This document shows positions 45,114 through 55,065 of a stretch of DNA of 64,000 nucleotides, in pieces. This DNA is from CAZWBR01 sp964632305 (GTDB lineage: Bacteria; Bacteroidota; Bacteroidia; Bacteroidales; Prolixibacteraceae), in assembly GCA_964632305.1 (NCBI GenBank), contig CAZWBR010000019.1:6453-70452 (forward strand), written 5' to 3'. A program made the translations under genes and the position numbers. The notes beneath the pieces are model-generated. The model was given only the letters and a program-made list of their open reading frames with translations, was not told the DNA's origin and ran no database searches. Numbering within the stretch: the first letter of the stretch is position 1; each line of letters opens with the position of its first letter.

Positions 45114-46313
45114 ATGAAATGGAACTCTGCACTATTAATTTTAATAATGATGGTCTGTCATTCATCCCTGTTTGCAAAAAATGCCACTACGGGGATCAGA
45201 ACCGTCATTATTGATCCCGGACATGGAGGGAAAGATCCCGGAGCAGTCGTTGGTAAAGCCAGAGAAAAAGCGATAGTGCTGGATATCAGCTTAAAATTGG
45301 GTAACCTCATCAAAAAAAACCTCCCGGATGTTAAAGTGGTTTACACCAGAGACAAAGACGTATTTGTACCACTATATGAACGGGCCCAGATCGCCAATAA
45401 GAACAATGCAGACCTTTTTATTTCCGTTCATGCCAACTATTGCGGAACTCCATCAGTAAAGGGAACAGAAACATACGTGCTTGGCCTGCACCGTACTCAG
45501 GACAATCTCGATGTGGCCAAGAAAGAGAATAGTGTCATTCTTCTTGAAGATGATTATACCACGCGATATGAAGGTTTTGATCCTAATCATTCTGAATCCT
45601 ATATCATGTTTGAACTTATTCAGGATAATTATATTGAACAGAGCGTCACGTTTGCCGGGATGATCCAGGATCAGTTCAGGGTTCAGGCCCAGCGTTCGGA
45701 CCGGGATGTCAGGCAGGCCGGTTTTTTGGTTCTTCGCGAGACAGCCATGCCCAGTGTTTTGGTTGAAGCAGGTTATCTGAGTAATAAAGATGAAAATGCT
45801 TATTTGATTACCGAAAAAGGGCGTGAAGAGATTGCTTACGCGATATATCAATCATTGTTCAACTATAAGACCAAATTTGAATCCAGATTAAGCCATACTG
45901 CTCCTAATAAATCGGATTCTGTTAAAGAGAATAAAAAAGGGGAAAAAAGTACAAAGGAAGAGGCAAGAAGAGATACCCTCAATCCTCCGTCAAATCGAAA
46001 TGGTCAAGCTGCAACAAATGAATACAATCCTAAAGGAACAAATTCATTGAAGGGAGATTCATTCATCTACGCTATCCAGATTGCCTCTTCCAAAGTCAAA
46101 ATCCCTTTAAATTCAGCCTCTTTCAAAGGCATCAATGATATAAAGGAATTATCCGTCAAAGGAACATTCAAATATCTTTGTTATGAAGCAGAAGATATTG
46201 CTATAGCCAAAAGTCACTTAAGGGAGATTCAGGGAAAAATCCCGGGAGCTTTTATCGTGGCCATTAAAGATGGGATTACTCAACCTGCGAATGAGGTTTT
46301 GAAAAAGAAGTAA
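45114..46313 (+). CDS. N-acetylmuramoyl-L-alanine amidase (Amidase_3)
   Basis: A 399-aa protein starting at 'MKWNSALLILIMMVCHSSLF', a signal peptide. The amidase domain has 'VIIDPGHGGKDPGAVV' (zinc His), 'LFISVHANYCG' (second His) and 'VLVEAGYLSNKDE' (catalytic Glu). A Lys/Glu/Asn-rich linker at about residues 275-320 leads to a C-terminal SPOR-like segment ('SFIYAIQIASSKVKIPL'). It cleaves the peptide from MurNAc, probably at the septum. It is followed by an MCE gene after 141 bp. Confidence 0.92.
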   Translation: MKWNSALLILIMMVCHSSLFAKNATTGIRTVIIDPGHGGKDPGAVVGKAREKAIVLDISLKLGNLIKKNLPDVKVVYTRDKDVFVPLYERAQIANKNNADLFISVHANYCGTPSVKGTETYVLGLHRTQDNLDVAKKENSVILLEDDYTTRYEGFDPNHSESYIMFELIQDNYIEQSVTFAGMIQDQFRVQAQRSDRDVRQAGFLVLRETAMPSVLVEAGYLSNKDENAYLITEKGREEIAYAIYQSLFNYKTKFESRLSHTAPNKSDSVKENKKGEKSTKEEARRDTLNPPSNRNGQAATNEYNPKGTNSLKGDSFIYAIQIASSKVKIPLNSASFKGINDIKELSVKGTFKYLCYEAEDIAIAKSHLREIQGKIPGAFIVAIKDGITQPANEVLKKK

Positions 46314-46454
46314 AAACGAAATGAATTTTTATTTCATTTAAATCCTGAGTAATTTTGCAATATCATTTAACTTGTATTCTTACAATAATAGGATAAGCGT
46401 TGTTAAAGTAAATTAATCCATTTGGGGATTACAACAAAACTTAAATATTAAGCA

Positions 46455-47714
46455 GTGAAAATTTCAAAGACTTCCAAAATAGGCATTGTCGTAATCTGTA
46501 GCTTAACAATTCTCATATGGGGAATAAACTATTTGAAAGGGAGAGATCTTTTTAAAACAGAAAAGGTCTTTTATGCCAGATACAAAAATGTTGGTGGCCT
46601 TGAGCCATCCACGGTAGTACTCTTAAATGGATTAAAAATTGGCTATGTCAGGGACATCTATTTTGCGGAAGATTATTCAGGAGATCTGATTGTAAAAATT
46701 GCAGTCCACAACAAGTTTCCTTTACCAGTAGGAACGGAAGCTGAAATTGCGAGCAGCGATTTGCTTGGTTCAAGGATTGTTAAACTCAATTTGGGGGTAT
46801 CCAACCAGTATTACGAGAATAATGACACCCTTAAGACCAAAGTTGAAGCGGATCTGATGCAGCAGGTCAGTGAACAGCTTGCCCCGATCAAAGCAAAAGC
46901 GGAGAATCTGATGGTCTCTCTCGATTCAATTGTCTCGTCAGTTTCCCTAATCCTCGATGGGGAGTCGCGTAAGAATATTACACAAAGTATTCAGCAGATC
47001 AGTTACACGATGACCAATCTGGAACACATCTCCAGAGATTTAAGCGATGTTGTAGGGGAACAGAAGAACAATCTATCCTCGACCATTACCAATTTCAAAG
47101 ATATTTCGCAGAACCTGAGCAATAATTCACAAAAGCTTGACCGGATCATGGAGAATTTCTCGTCGGTCAGTGATTCGTTGAAATCGGCCGAAATTAAGAC
47201 GACAATTGAAAATCTCAACAAATCGTTTGAGGATATTCAGTTAGTATTAGGAAAAATCAATAATTCAGAAGGGACCCTTGGTCTTTTAGTTAATGATCCC
47301 CGTTTATATCAAAATTTGAATTACACCAGCGAAAACCTCAATCGATTGATGATTGATTTGAAACAGAATCCAAAACGTTATATCAATTTCTCCGCGATTG
47401 ATCTTGGACGTGAAGTATATATCAATCCGGGACTCAAAAATGAAGTGAAAGGAGATCTGACATACAAGGTACTGCTATTTACTTCAAGCTCGCCGATCAG
47501 CAATTTTTCAACTGTATTTCAAGGCATTAACAACATTGAAGAGATTAGGAAAGGTAATTCATACTATTATTATACCGGTCAAGAAAAGGATTATGAAGAA
47601 ATTAGAGTAATTCTAAATAATGTTCAATTAGCTTTCCCACAAGCTACTTTGAAAGCATTTCGTAACGGGAATGAAATATCTTTGAAAAAAGCATTAAAAT
47701 CTGTCCAAAAATAG
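46455..47714 (+). CDS. MlaD/MCE-family lipid transport protein
   Basis: A 419-aa protein with GTG as the likely start. It has an N-terminal anchor helix ('IGIVVICSLTILIWGINYLK') and one MCE domain ('VFYARYKNVGGLEPSTVVLL', 'AEIASSDLLGSRIVKL'). A long coiled-coil region follows ('NLSSTITNFKDISQNLSNNS', repeated Asn/Ser/Lys heptads) with 'GTLGLLVNDPRLYQNLN'. MCE proteins shuttle phospholipids between membranes. The permease and ATPase partners are not in the window. Confidence 0.9.
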   Translation: MKISKTSKIGIVVICSLTILIWGINYLKGRDLFKTEKVFYARYKNVGGLEPSTVVLLNGLKIGYVRDIYFAEDYSGDLIVKIAVHNKFPLPVGTEAEIASSDLLGSRIVKLNLGVSNQYYENNDTLKTKVEADLMQQVSEQLAPIKAKAENLMVSLDSIVSSVSLILDGESRKNITQSIQQISYTMTNLEHISRDLSDVVGEQKNNLSSTITNFKDISQNLSNNSQKLDRIMENFSSVSDSLKSAEIKTTIENLNKSFEDIQLVLGKINNSEGTLGLLVNDPRLYQNLNYTSENLNRLMIDLKQNPKRYINFSAIDLGREVYINPGLKNEVKGDLTYKVLLFTSSSPISNFSTVFQGINNIEEIRKGNSYYYYTGQEKDYEEIRVILNNVQLAFPQATLKAFRNGNEISLKKALKSVQK

Positions 47715-48053
47715 TTTTTTTCCACCCATTTTTTTATTTACTTTAACCGACTGAAAGAAAAATCGCAGTTGCTAATTAACCTTTTTCGGAAATTAATATT
47801 TGTTTAAAATATGTTTGCTAATAAGTTTTGTCAAAACTCTTGATATCAACTGTTTGCAAATTAATCAACAATAAATATCTGGGAATGAGGCAATTGTAAT
47901 TAAAGTATTTTTTTCATTTTTTAAAAATCTGAATTATAAAAGAATAGAAAAATGCAACATTTAGATAAATTTTTTTCAAACTAAATTTTTTCAACCTTTG
48001 TCAGGAAATTTTTAAAACAATAAAAGTTCAACAAAATTGAACCTTTAGCCTAA
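47715..48053 (+). other. AT-rich gap upstream of dnaA without clear DnaA boxes
   Basis: This gap is AT-rich but I find no TTATCCACA-like box on either strand and no repeat cluster, so it does not look like an origin. It probably holds the dnaA promoter and leader only. Confidence 0.5.
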
Positions 48054-49484
48054 ATGAATAAGGATCATAATAAAATATGGGAAAATTGTCTTAAAATCAT
48101 TAAAGACAATGTGCCGTTTATCAGTTACAGGACTTGGTTTGAGCCTATTGTTCCAGTCAAGCTTGACAGCAATATTCTCACGATTCAGGTTCCGAGTCCT
48201 TTTTTTTACGAGTATCTGGAGGAGCAATACATTGATATTCTCAGGAAGACACTTCGGAAAGAGTTAGGGACCGGAGCCAAATTGGAGTATAGTGTTGTGG
48301 TCGACAACAATCACAGCTTAAACAATAAGCCATACACGGTTAAGCTCCCTACCAATCAGAATGGGAATCTTAAAAACAAACCGGTTTCAGCTCCGCTACT
48401 GGAGGAGGACAACTCCATCAGAAATCCGTTTGTAATTCCTGGTATTCAGAAATTGCAGATTGATCCTCAATTAAAACAGGACAATACATTCGAGAATTTT
48501 GTCGAAGGAGAGTGCAACAGACTGGCCCGCAGTGCAGGCTTTGCTGTGGCACAAAAGCCGGGAGGCACGGCCTTCAATCCATTAATGCTTTATGGTAACT
48601 CCGGACTTGGGAAAACACATTTGGCACAGGCCATAGGAATTGAAGTTAAAGAGCGGTTCCCCGATAAGATTGTTTTATATGTCAATGCCACGAAGTTTCA
48701 AATGCAATTTGCGGAAGCGACGCGTAATAATACTCGTAACGATTTCCTCCACTTCTATCAAATGATTGATGTATTAATTATTGATGACGTGCAGGAATTC
48801 GCCGGGAAAGAAAAGACGCAGGAAACTTTCTTCCACATATTTAACCATTTACATCAGTCGGGCAAACAATTGATATTAACCTCAGACAAACCGCCAATTG
48901 AGCTCAAGGGACTGGAGCAAAGACTCTTATCAAGGTTCAAGTGGGGTTTGACCGCTGACTTACAGGTGCCCGATTTTGAAACCAGGATGAATATTCTTCG
49001 GAAAAAAGTCTACAAAGATGGTATTGAAATTCCGGATGAAGTTCTTGAGTATATTGCCTCACATATCAACAGTAACGTTCGCGAACTTGAAGGAGCATTA
49101 ATTTCGTTACTTGCACAAGCCACTCTAAACAAGAAAGAGATCACGCTTGATTTGGCTATCCGAATGATTAACAAGTTGGTGAATAATACCAAGCGCGAGA
49201 TTACTATCGATTTTATTGCCAAAGTGGTATGCGATTATTTCAGTATTCCGGTTGATTCGCTCAGCATTAAGACCAGAAAACGGGAAACCGTACAGGCCCG
49301 ACAAATTGCGATGTATTTTTCCAAGAATTTGACAAAATCATCTTTAGCTGCGATCGGGGCACAAATTGGAGGTAAAGATCATGCCACGGTTCTCCATGCA
49401 TGCAGGACTGTTGCAAATCTCAAGGAGACGGATCGAAGTTTTAAAGTTTGTTTGGATGAAATTGAAAACAAGTTGAAAATTTAG
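48054..49484 (+). CDS. dnaA: chromosomal replication initiator DnaA
   Basis: A 476-aa protein with all four domains. Domain I is 'IWENCLKIIKDNVPFISYRT', domain II a variable linker. The AAA+ domain III has Walker A 'LMLYGNSGLGKTHLAQAIG', Walker B 'VLIIDDVQEFAGKEKTQETF' and sensor regions. Domain IV has the DNA-binding motif 'IGAQIGGKDHATVLHACRTV'. It opens the origin for replication. There is no dnaN next to it, unlike in Firmicutes and Proteobacteria. The 20-bp stem terminator at 49487 follows directly. Confidence 0.97.
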   Translation: MNKDHNKIWENCLKIIKDNVPFISYRTWFEPIVPVKLDSNILTIQVPSPFFYEYLEEQYIDILRKTLRKELGTGAKLEYSVVVDNNHSLNNKPYTVKLPTNQNGNLKNKPVSAPLLEEDNSIRNPFVIPGIQKLQIDPQLKQDNTFENFVEGECNRLARSAGFAVAQKPGGTAFNPLMLYGNSGLGKTHLAQAIGIEVKERFPDKIVLYVNATKFQMQFAEATRNNTRNDFLHFYQMIDVLIIDDVQEFAGKEKTQETFFHIFNHLHQSGKQLILTSDKPPIELKGLEQRLLSRFKWGLTADLQVPDFETRMNILRKKVYKDGIEIPDEVLEYIASHINSNVRELEGALISLLAQATLNKKEITLDLAIRMINKLVNNTKREITIDFIAKVVCDYFSIPVDSLSIKTRKRETVQARQIAMYFSKNLTKSSLAAIGAQIGGKDHATVLHACRTVANLKETDRSFKVCLDEIENKLKI

Positions 49485-49486
49485 CT

Positions 49487-49529
49487 ATCCATGAAAAAGG
49501 CAGACTTCCAGTCTGCCTTTTTCATGGAT
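49487..49529 (+). terminator. strong terminator after dnaA
   Basis: A perfect 20-bp stem (49487-49506 with 49510-49529) and a TCC loop, starting 3 bp after the dnaA stop. The right arm contains the T5 run. Confidence 0.85.
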
Positions 49530-49551
49530 CCTTTGATAAACATCCACAACC

Positions 49552-50169
49552 ATGGGAATTGATACTGATACATATTTTACGATTGCATATCCAACTGAAG
49601 GGATCTATAAAGATAAAGGCAGTAAATTTTTGGCTTTTGCCTACCCCATCAGCCAGGAGGATCAGATTAAAGAGATTGTATCAGGTATAAAAAAGGAACA
49701 TCATAGTGCCCGCCACCATTGCTTTGCCTGGAAATTGGGAACAACAGGCGAAAATTTCAGGGTTAATGATGATGGAGAACCATCAGGAACAGCTGGAAGG
49801 CCGATTCTGGGTCAAATCCAATCCAAAGGATTAACCAACGTATTGATAGTTGTGGTCCGTTATTTTGGAGGCTCCCTACTCGGGGTTAGTGGATTGATCA
49901 ATGCATATAAACAGGCCGCCCTGGAAACCCTTAACAATGCCGAGATAATTGAACGAGTTGTAGAAGAAGTCATTACAATTGACTTTAATTACTTAGCCAT
50001 GAACGATATCATGCAATTAATCAAGGAAATGCAATTACAGATTATTTCTTCCGATTTTGGGATGAAATGTTCTGTATCCATCACAGTTCGGGCTAACCGC
50101 GCAGAAACTGTATTAAACAAATTAAATAAGATTGAAGGAATTACTGTTATTGAACATACAAATCAATAA
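49552..50169 (+). CDS. YigZ/IMPACT-family protein
   Basis: A 205-aa protein with the two-domain plan of YigZ. The N-terminal UPF0029 domain has 'SKFLAFAYPISQEDQIKEIV', 'ARHHCFAWKLG', 'NDDGEPSGTAGRPIL' and 'VVVRYFGGSLLGVSGLI'. A C-terminal ferredoxin-like DUF1949 domain follows. Eukaryotic IMPACT regulates Gcn2, but the bacterial role is unknown, with nucleic-acid binding suggested for the family. Complete length, single gene. Confidence 0.9.
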   Translation: MGIDTDTYFTIAYPTEGIYKDKGSKFLAFAYPISQEDQIKEIVSGIKKEHHSARHHCFAWKLGTTGENFRVNDDGEPSGTAGRPILGQIQSKGLTNVLIVVVRYFGGSLLGVSGLINAYKQAALETLNNAEIIERVVEEVITIDFNYLAMNDIMQLIKEMQLQIISSDFGMKCSVSITVRANRAETVLNKLNKIEGITVIEHTNQ

Positions 50170-50413
50170 TTCATATTGAAATCAAAATAATAACTTTGAT
50201 GTATTACCTTTGAAATAATGATGGACATAAATAAACAGGGACAACTTTGCTGCAGTCATTTGTTGATTGGTTTTCTCATGATAAGCCATGCTGCAAGATG
50301 ACCAATTAATTGTTTTCAACAGCAGATATCTGCCCTGGGAAGTATTTATCTTTTTCACCGGAGTACATAGAGTCTAATTATAAAAAATGCAACCAACGCA
50401 AAATCGTGCGACC

Positions 50414-51325
50414 ATGAATACAAAAAGTTTAATTTCAATTACCGATTTTAACAAAGATGAGTATTTGAAAATAATGGATCTGGCCAGATTTTATGAAGCC
50501 AATCCGAATCAAAGGTTATTAAAAGGAAAGGTAATTGCCACACTGTTCTTTGAACCCTCCACCAGAACCCGTTTGAGTTTCGAAACTGCAATTAACAGGC
50601 TTGGAGGTAGGGTAATCGGGTTTTCCGACTCTTCATCGAGTAGTGTATCTAAGGGTGAAACTCTTCATGACACTATCAAGATGGTAAGTAATTATGCTGA
50701 TATGATAGTTATGCGTCATCCATTGGAGGGAAGCGCCCGATATGCCTCTGAAGTTTCGAGTGTTCCTGTGATAAATGCCGGTGACGGGGCTAACCAGCAT
50801 CCGACTCAAACATTGCTCGATATGTATTCGATCCAAAAGACGCAGGGCAGATTGGATAATATAAACCTTTTCCTTGTTGGAGATTTAAAATACGGACGAA
50901 CTGTACATAGCCTGATAATGGCCATGTCGCAATTCGAGAATCCGATCTTTAATTTTGTTGCGCCTCCGGAACTGGCAATGCCCGATGAATATAAATCATT
51001 TCTATCCGAAAAAGGCATCCGGTATTTTGAACATCTCGAGATTAATGACATAGTCAATCAAGCCGACATAATCTACATGACCAGGGTTCAACGCGAACGG
51101 TTTATTGATCCAGTTGAATATGAAAAGGTAAAAAATGTTTATATACTGCGGAATGAAATGCTGGCCAATACAAAACCGACCGTCCGAATTCTGCATCCCC
51201 TACCAAGAATTAATGAAATTGATACGGATGTCGACTGTAATGAAAAAGCCTATTATTTTGATCAAGCCAGAAATGGAGTCTATGCAAGAATGGCTATAAT
51301 TTCCCATTTACTTAACCTTCAATAA
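50414..51325 (+). CDS. pyrB: aspartate carbamoyltransferase catalytic subunit
   Basis: A 303-aa enzyme (start ATG at 50414; nine more codons upstream are possible). The carbamoyl-phosphate site 'FFEPSTRTRLSFETAINRLG' is intact. 'MRHPLEGSARYASEV', 'NAGDGANQHPTQTLLDMYSI' and 'HPLPRINEID' follow. It catalyses the first committed step of pyrimidine synthesis. It is followed 15 bp later by pyrI, so the holoenzyme is of the allosteric PyrBI type. Confidence 0.96.
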   Translation: MNTKSLISITDFNKDEYLKIMDLARFYEANPNQRLLKGKVIATLFFEPSTRTRLSFETAINRLGGRVIGFSDSSSSSVSKGETLHDTIKMVSNYADMIVMRHPLEGSARYASEVSSVPVINAGDGANQHPTQTLLDMYSIQKTQGRLDNINLFLVGDLKYGRTVHSLIMAMSQFENPIFNFVAPPELAMPDEYKSFLSEKGIRYFEHLEINDIVNQADIIYMTRVQRERFIDPVEYEKVKNVYILRNEMLANTKPTVRILHPLPRINEIDTDVDCNEKAYYFDQARNGVYARMAIISHLLNLQ

Positions 51326-51340
51326 AATCCACTAATTATC

Positions 51341-51793
51341 ATGGAAAAGCAGTTAAAAGTCAGCGCGATAAAGGATGGAACAGTCATCGATCATATTCCA
51401 ACCCAGGCACTTTTTAAAGTGATCAAAATATTAATGCTTGACGAATGTTCAAATATGGTCACCTTTGGCAATAACTTGGATAGCAAAGCGATGGGAAATA
51501 AAGCGATTATTAAAATTGCCAACCGGTATTTCAAAGATGAAGAGATAAACAAAATTTCGTTGGTGGCTCCCCGCGCAAAGCTAAACATCATCAAAAATTA
51601 TGAGGTGATTGAAAAGCGGGTGGTTGAAATTCCCAAACAAGTGAATGGAATTGTCCGTTGTTTCAATCCAAAATGCATTACCAATAGTGAGAAGATTTCC
51701 ACTAAATTCCAGGTCATTTCAGACAAACCACTTGAATTGAAATGTCATTATTGTGAGAAGATTACGAATGAAAATCATATTACAGTTATTTAG
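51341..51793 (+). CDS. pyrI: aspartate carbamoyltransferase regulatory subunit
   Basis: A 150-aa protein. The N-terminal effector domain starts 'LKVSAIKDGTVIDHIPTQAL'. The C-terminal zinc domain has 'RCFNPKCITNSEKI' and 'ELKCHYCEK', which give the four Cys ligands (C-x4-C...C-x2-C). It binds CTP and ATP and docks with PyrB. It is coupled with pyrB and the GAF gene that follows 8 bp later. Confidence 0.96.
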   Translation: MEKQLKVSAIKDGTVIDHIPTQALFKVIKILMLDECSNMVTFGNNLDSKAMGNKAIIKIANRYFKDEEINKISLVAPRAKLNIIKNYEVIEKRVVEIPKQVNGIVRCFNPKCITNSEKISTKFQVISDKPLELKCHYCEKITNENHITVI

Positions 51794-51801
51794 TTTATAA
51801 A

Positions 51802-52260
51802 ATGACGACTGATTTTAATCGATTGTACGATGAGTTTCTGGCATGGTTTGATCCTAAAAGCAACAGGGATGAACTATTAGCTCAGACAGCCCAATTTTTA
51901 AAAGAGAGAGTATATCATTACGATTGGGTTGGATTTTATATCCTTAACCAAGAGAAAAATGAACTTGTATTGGGTCCTTTCAGTGGAAAACCAACTGAGC
52001 ACACTCATATCCCGGTGGGGAAAGGGGTTTGCGGTCAGGTCGCAGAGAGTAAATCACCGAAAATAGTTCAGGATGTGAATCAGGAAGCCAATTATATCTC
52101 CTGCAGTATCGATGTCCAGAGTGAGATTGTCGTTCCTGTGATTAAAGATGGAATCTTTATTGCCGAGATAGATATTGATTCACACTCCCCTTCCCCGTTT
52201 AATCAAGCCGATGTACAGTTTTTAGAGTCTGTATGTAAAGATATTGCAAATTTATTCTGA
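51802..52260 (+). CDS. GAF-domain protein (free methionine-R-sulfoxide-reductase-like)
   Basis: A single 152-aa GAF domain: 'WVGFYILNQEKNELVLGPFS', 'VGKGVCGQVAESKSPKIVQD' and 'AEIDIDSHSPSPFNQADV'. The layout resembles fRMsr (YebR), and Cys residues in 'GKGVCGQV' and 'ANYISCSIDVQSE' stand at positions used by fRMsr for catalysis. It may therefore reduce free Met-R-sulfoxide; a ligand-binding role is the alternative. It lies in the pyrBI transcript and is followed by a strong terminator. Confidence 0.75.
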   Translation: MTTDFNRLYDEFLAWFDPKSNRDELLAQTAQFLKERVYHYDWVGFYILNQEKNELVLGPFSGKPTEHTHIPVGKGVCGQVAESKSPKIVQDVNQEANYISCSIDVQSEIVVPVIKDGIFIAEIDIDSHSPSPFNQADVQFLESVCKDIANLF

Positions 52261-52298
52261 CAATAAAAAAACCGGATTTCACTCCGGTTTTTTTATTG
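52261..52298. terminator. bidirectional terminator after the pyrBI-GAF unit
   Basis: A perfect 16-bp stem with core ACCGGA/TCCGGT, A7 and T7 runs in the arms and a 6-nt loop. It also serves the convergent DUF4293 gene. Confidence 0.85.
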
Positions 52299-52312
52299 TC
52301 ATTAAACTATTT

Positions 52313-52777
52313 CTATCTGATCCTATCAATCGAACGAACCAGTACTTCATCTTTTGCTATGGCCCTTATTGCCAGATATACTAATATTGCAGAAACTATT
52401 GGGAATGCAGTAAAAAGAGACATGGAGTAGGTTCCATCAATTACCTGGGCACTTTTTATAGTGTAAAATATTATTAAGCCAAACAATCCAAGCAGTAAGA
52501 ATATACTGATCGTAGCCAAACGCATCTGACGTACCCGATTTTTAAATTGAACGATTACCGAGAATAAAAATACCAAAATCAAAATACTCAAAAGAAATAC
52601 CGGTAAACTGCCATAGATCATCGCTGCATTTTCTACCCCTTCAGGATAAATGCCCCGAATGTTAAACCGAAAGATCGTTCCGTCTTTACCAGCAATCTCG
52701 GCTAAGGGAGAAAAAAACAAGGCAGCAACAAGTAACTCGGAAAGAATCAAATAAAGAGTTTGAATACGTTGAATCAT
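52313..52777 (-). CDS. DUF4293 membrane protein
   Basis: A 154-aa protein starting at 'MIQRIQTLYLILSELLVAAL'; the longer frame adds 14 basic residues that are unlikely. It has four hydrophobic segments and a C-terminal 'ARAIAKDEVLVRSIDRIR'-type basic end. This matches DUF4293, a Bacteroidota-specific family of unknown function starting MIQRIQTL. The opposite orientation to the pyr genes and the shared terminator suggest its own promoter. Confidence 0.85.
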   Translation of the reverse strand: MIQRIQTLYLILSELLVAALFFSPLAEIAGKDGTIFRFNIRGIYPEGVENAAMIYGSLPVFLLSILILVFLFSVIVQFKNRVRQMRLATISIFLLLGLFGLIIFYTIKSAQVIDGTYSMSLFTAFPIVSAILVYLAIRAIAKDEVLVRSIDRIR

Positions 52778-52954
52778 TTTTATTCGTTTTTTAACTTTAT
52801 ACAAAAATACAATTTTCAAGGTTTGCCGGGCAACCCTATTTATCTTTTCGCAAATAAAAGTATCTGAATGGTTGGATTTTTATTGATTGGCCAGCTTTGA
52901 AAAGTCATAGATTTTCGATAGTTTTGATAAATACAATCAGAACCACCAGTTACG

Positions 52955-53827
52955 ATGAGAATAATAGAACCCTCAGAATTAATTATTAATCCGGATGGAT
53001 CCGTTTTCCACCTCCATCTTAAACCCGAACAATTGGCAAGAGACATAATTCTTGTGGGGGATCCGGGAAGGGTAAATATGATCGCCGACTATTTCGATCA
53101 CATTGAAGCACAGGCTGAGAATCGTGAATTTGTTTCGGTTACAGGAATATATAATGACAAAAGGATTACAGTCCTTTCGACAGGAATCGGAACTGACAAC
53201 ATCGATATTGTGATGAATGAATTGGATGCGCTGGTTAATATTGATTTGGATAATCGGACCATAAAACCTGAACATACCAGTCTTAATATCATAAGAATAG
53301 GCACATCCGGCGGACTCCAGTCCGATATCCCCATCGATTCATTTTTAGCGTCCAAAGTGGCTATCGGGTTTGATGGATTACTCAATTTCTATCAAGGACG
53401 GAATGAAATCAGCAATATAGAGTTTGAGGATTCATTCAAGAATCATGTGAATTGGAATCCGCTTCTTGCCTCTCCTTATATTGTAGATGCAAACAAAGAG
53501 CTGTTTGAGAGAATCTGCAAAGATGGATTTATCTCAGGGGTAACTATTTCATCTCCCGGCTTCTATGGCCCTCAGGGCAGACAATTGCGCCTTTCTGTTA
53601 TGGATCCGAAATTAAACGATAAGATTGAAAGTTTCAGATACAACGATCTTCGGATCACCAATTATGAGATGGAGTGTTCGGCGATATATGGATTGAGCAA
53701 ACTGCTCGGTCACCACGCTTTGACTATATGTGTTATTATTGCCAACAGAATAACCAAGAAGGCGAGCAAGGATTACAAACCTGCCATGAAGAAACTGGTT
53801 CAACAGATTTTGAATAGTATGACTTAA
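52955..53827 (+). CDS. nucleoside phosphorylase (uridine phosphorylase-like)
   Basis: A 290-aa protein. Family blocks are 'ARDIILVGDPGRVNMIADYF' (phosphate-binding loop GDPxR), 'ITVLSTGIGTDNIDIVMNEL', 'IRIGTSGGLQSDIP' and 'NYEMECSAIYGLSKLLGH' (MExxA-type block). It most resembles PNP/UDP type I phosphorylases with uridine-type spacing; substrate choice is not certain. It overlaps the following gene by 1 bp. Confidence 0.85.
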   Translation: MRIIEPSELIINPDGSVFHLHLKPEQLARDIILVGDPGRVNMIADYFDHIEAQAENREFVSVTGIYNDKRITVLSTGIGTDNIDIVMNELDALVNIDLDNRTIKPEHTSLNIIRIGTSGGLQSDIPIDSFLASKVAIGFDGLLNFYQGRNEISNIEFEDSFKNHVNWNPLLASPYIVDANKELFERICKDGFISGVTISSPGFYGPQGRQLRLSVMDPKLNDKIESFRYNDLRITNYEMECSAIYGLSKLLGHHALTICVIIANRITKKASKDYKPAMKKLVQQILNSMT

Positions 53828-54702
53828 TGAATAATGAGCATATAAATATAGATGTCTTAATTAACCTGCTTGAAGATCCGGACAATGAGATCTACAATGC
53901 AGTCAGTCAAAAATTAATCAGCCTTGGCTCAGACCAACTGTACAATCTGGAACAGGCTCTGAATTCAGCCGACACATTGCTTCAGCACGAGAGGCTGGAT
54001 AAAATAATCACTGAAATAAAAAACAACACATTAGGGGAAAGAATCATAAAATGGGTCAAATCGGAGAACAGATCATTGATCGATGGGTGGATTTTAGTAA
54101 GTTCCATTCAGCATCCTGATATTTCGCCCGAGAAAATCAATAAATATATCTTTCAACTTGTCAATGATGTGTGGTTGGAATTCAATGACTCACTGACCTC
54201 ACTTGAAAAAACATCGGTTATCAACCATATTTTTTTCGACCTTCATCACTTTGAAACCAACATTTCCGATCCCGGGGCCCCGGAAAATTGCTTTATTGAC
54301 AATTTACTGATCACCAAGCGAGGCAATTATATTTCTCTTGTATTACTTTATTATATTATAGGGAAACAGCTTCAATTACCGGTCGTACCGATCAGTTTTA
54401 AACAATATTTATTGTTAGGGTATTATGACCCCTCGGTCGCTTACGAAGCTTTTGGACAGGAATCGGACCCTTATCTTTTTTACATCAATCCGGAACACAA
54501 AGGCGCTATTATTGGAACCCGGGAGTTGGAACATTTTCTTCAAAAGGAGAAAAAAGAATTAAAACAACTAAGGATAATTGAAGACGAGCTAAGTTTGATA
54601 AAGAAACTACTGTCTTTCATTAAACAGACCTACAGATCCAAAGGCGATCTTAGCAAGGAAGTCCTGGCAGGGAAAATTCTTACTTTACTTGATGAATTAT
54701 AA
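53827..54702 (+). CDS. transglutaminase-like (SirB1/TglB-type) protein
   Basis: A 291-aa protein. 'CFIDNLLITKRGNYISLVLL' and 'VVPISFKQYLLLGYYD' match the Transglut_core2 (SirB1) fold, where the pattern RxGNPxxLxxLY is expected. The active-site Cys may be lost or displaced, since the Cys in 'PENCFIDNL' stands near the usual place. N-terminal HEAT-like helices precede the domain. Function in Bacteroidota is unknown. The start overlaps the upstream gene, so the two are co-translated. Confidence 0.75.
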   Translation: MNNEHINIDVLINLLEDPDNEIYNAVSQKLISLGSDQLYNLEQALNSADTLLQHERLDKIITEIKNNTLGERIIKWVKSENRSLIDGWILVSSIQHPDISPEKINKYIFQLVNDVWLEFNDSLTSLEKTSVINHIFFDLHHFETNISDPGAPENCFIDNLLITKRGNYISLVLLYYIIGKQLQLPVVPISFKQYLLLGYYDPSVAYEAFGQESDPYLFYINPEHKGAIIGTRELEHFLQKEKKELKQLRIIEDELSLIKKLLSFIKQTYRSKGDLSKEVLAGKILTLLDEL

Positions 54703-54787
54703 TTGTTAAAAAAAGGATGTCCCAAAAGTCATCCGGAACGCCCCCTCATTTCAAATCTGAAACAATTTTCACCGGAACACCCAAGTC

Positions 54788-54835
54788 AACACGGAGATCT
54801 ACGTGAAGATCTTCGTGTTCTGCGGGTATTTTTTC
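54788..54835 (+). terminator. hairpin after the transglutaminase-like gene
   Basis: AACACGGAGATCT pairs with AGATCTTCGTGTT (one G-U) around a 6-nt loop, and TTTTTT follows about 10 bp later. It is possibly the operon terminator or a dispersed palindrome. Confidence 0.45.
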
Positions 54836-55065
54836 ATGCTGTTTTTAATTCTGCAGTCAATTAAAAAAACAACGGTCTTAATTAAAAATCACCTGCGAGC
54901 TATTGGAAAAGATTCTCCTAATCATCTCAATATAATACTGATGACAAACTTAGTGACCGGTCGACCTGGAGTCACCCGATCACTTTATCCTGATCTCGGG
55001 AAACCAACCCCTGAAATTCTGTTCGTCACAAGGCCAAGGCTGGGGATACACCATCCTTTTTCTTA

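Noticed and set aside
47715..48053. Replication origin next to dnaA
   Set aside because: AT-rich, but no DnaA-box cluster on either strand.
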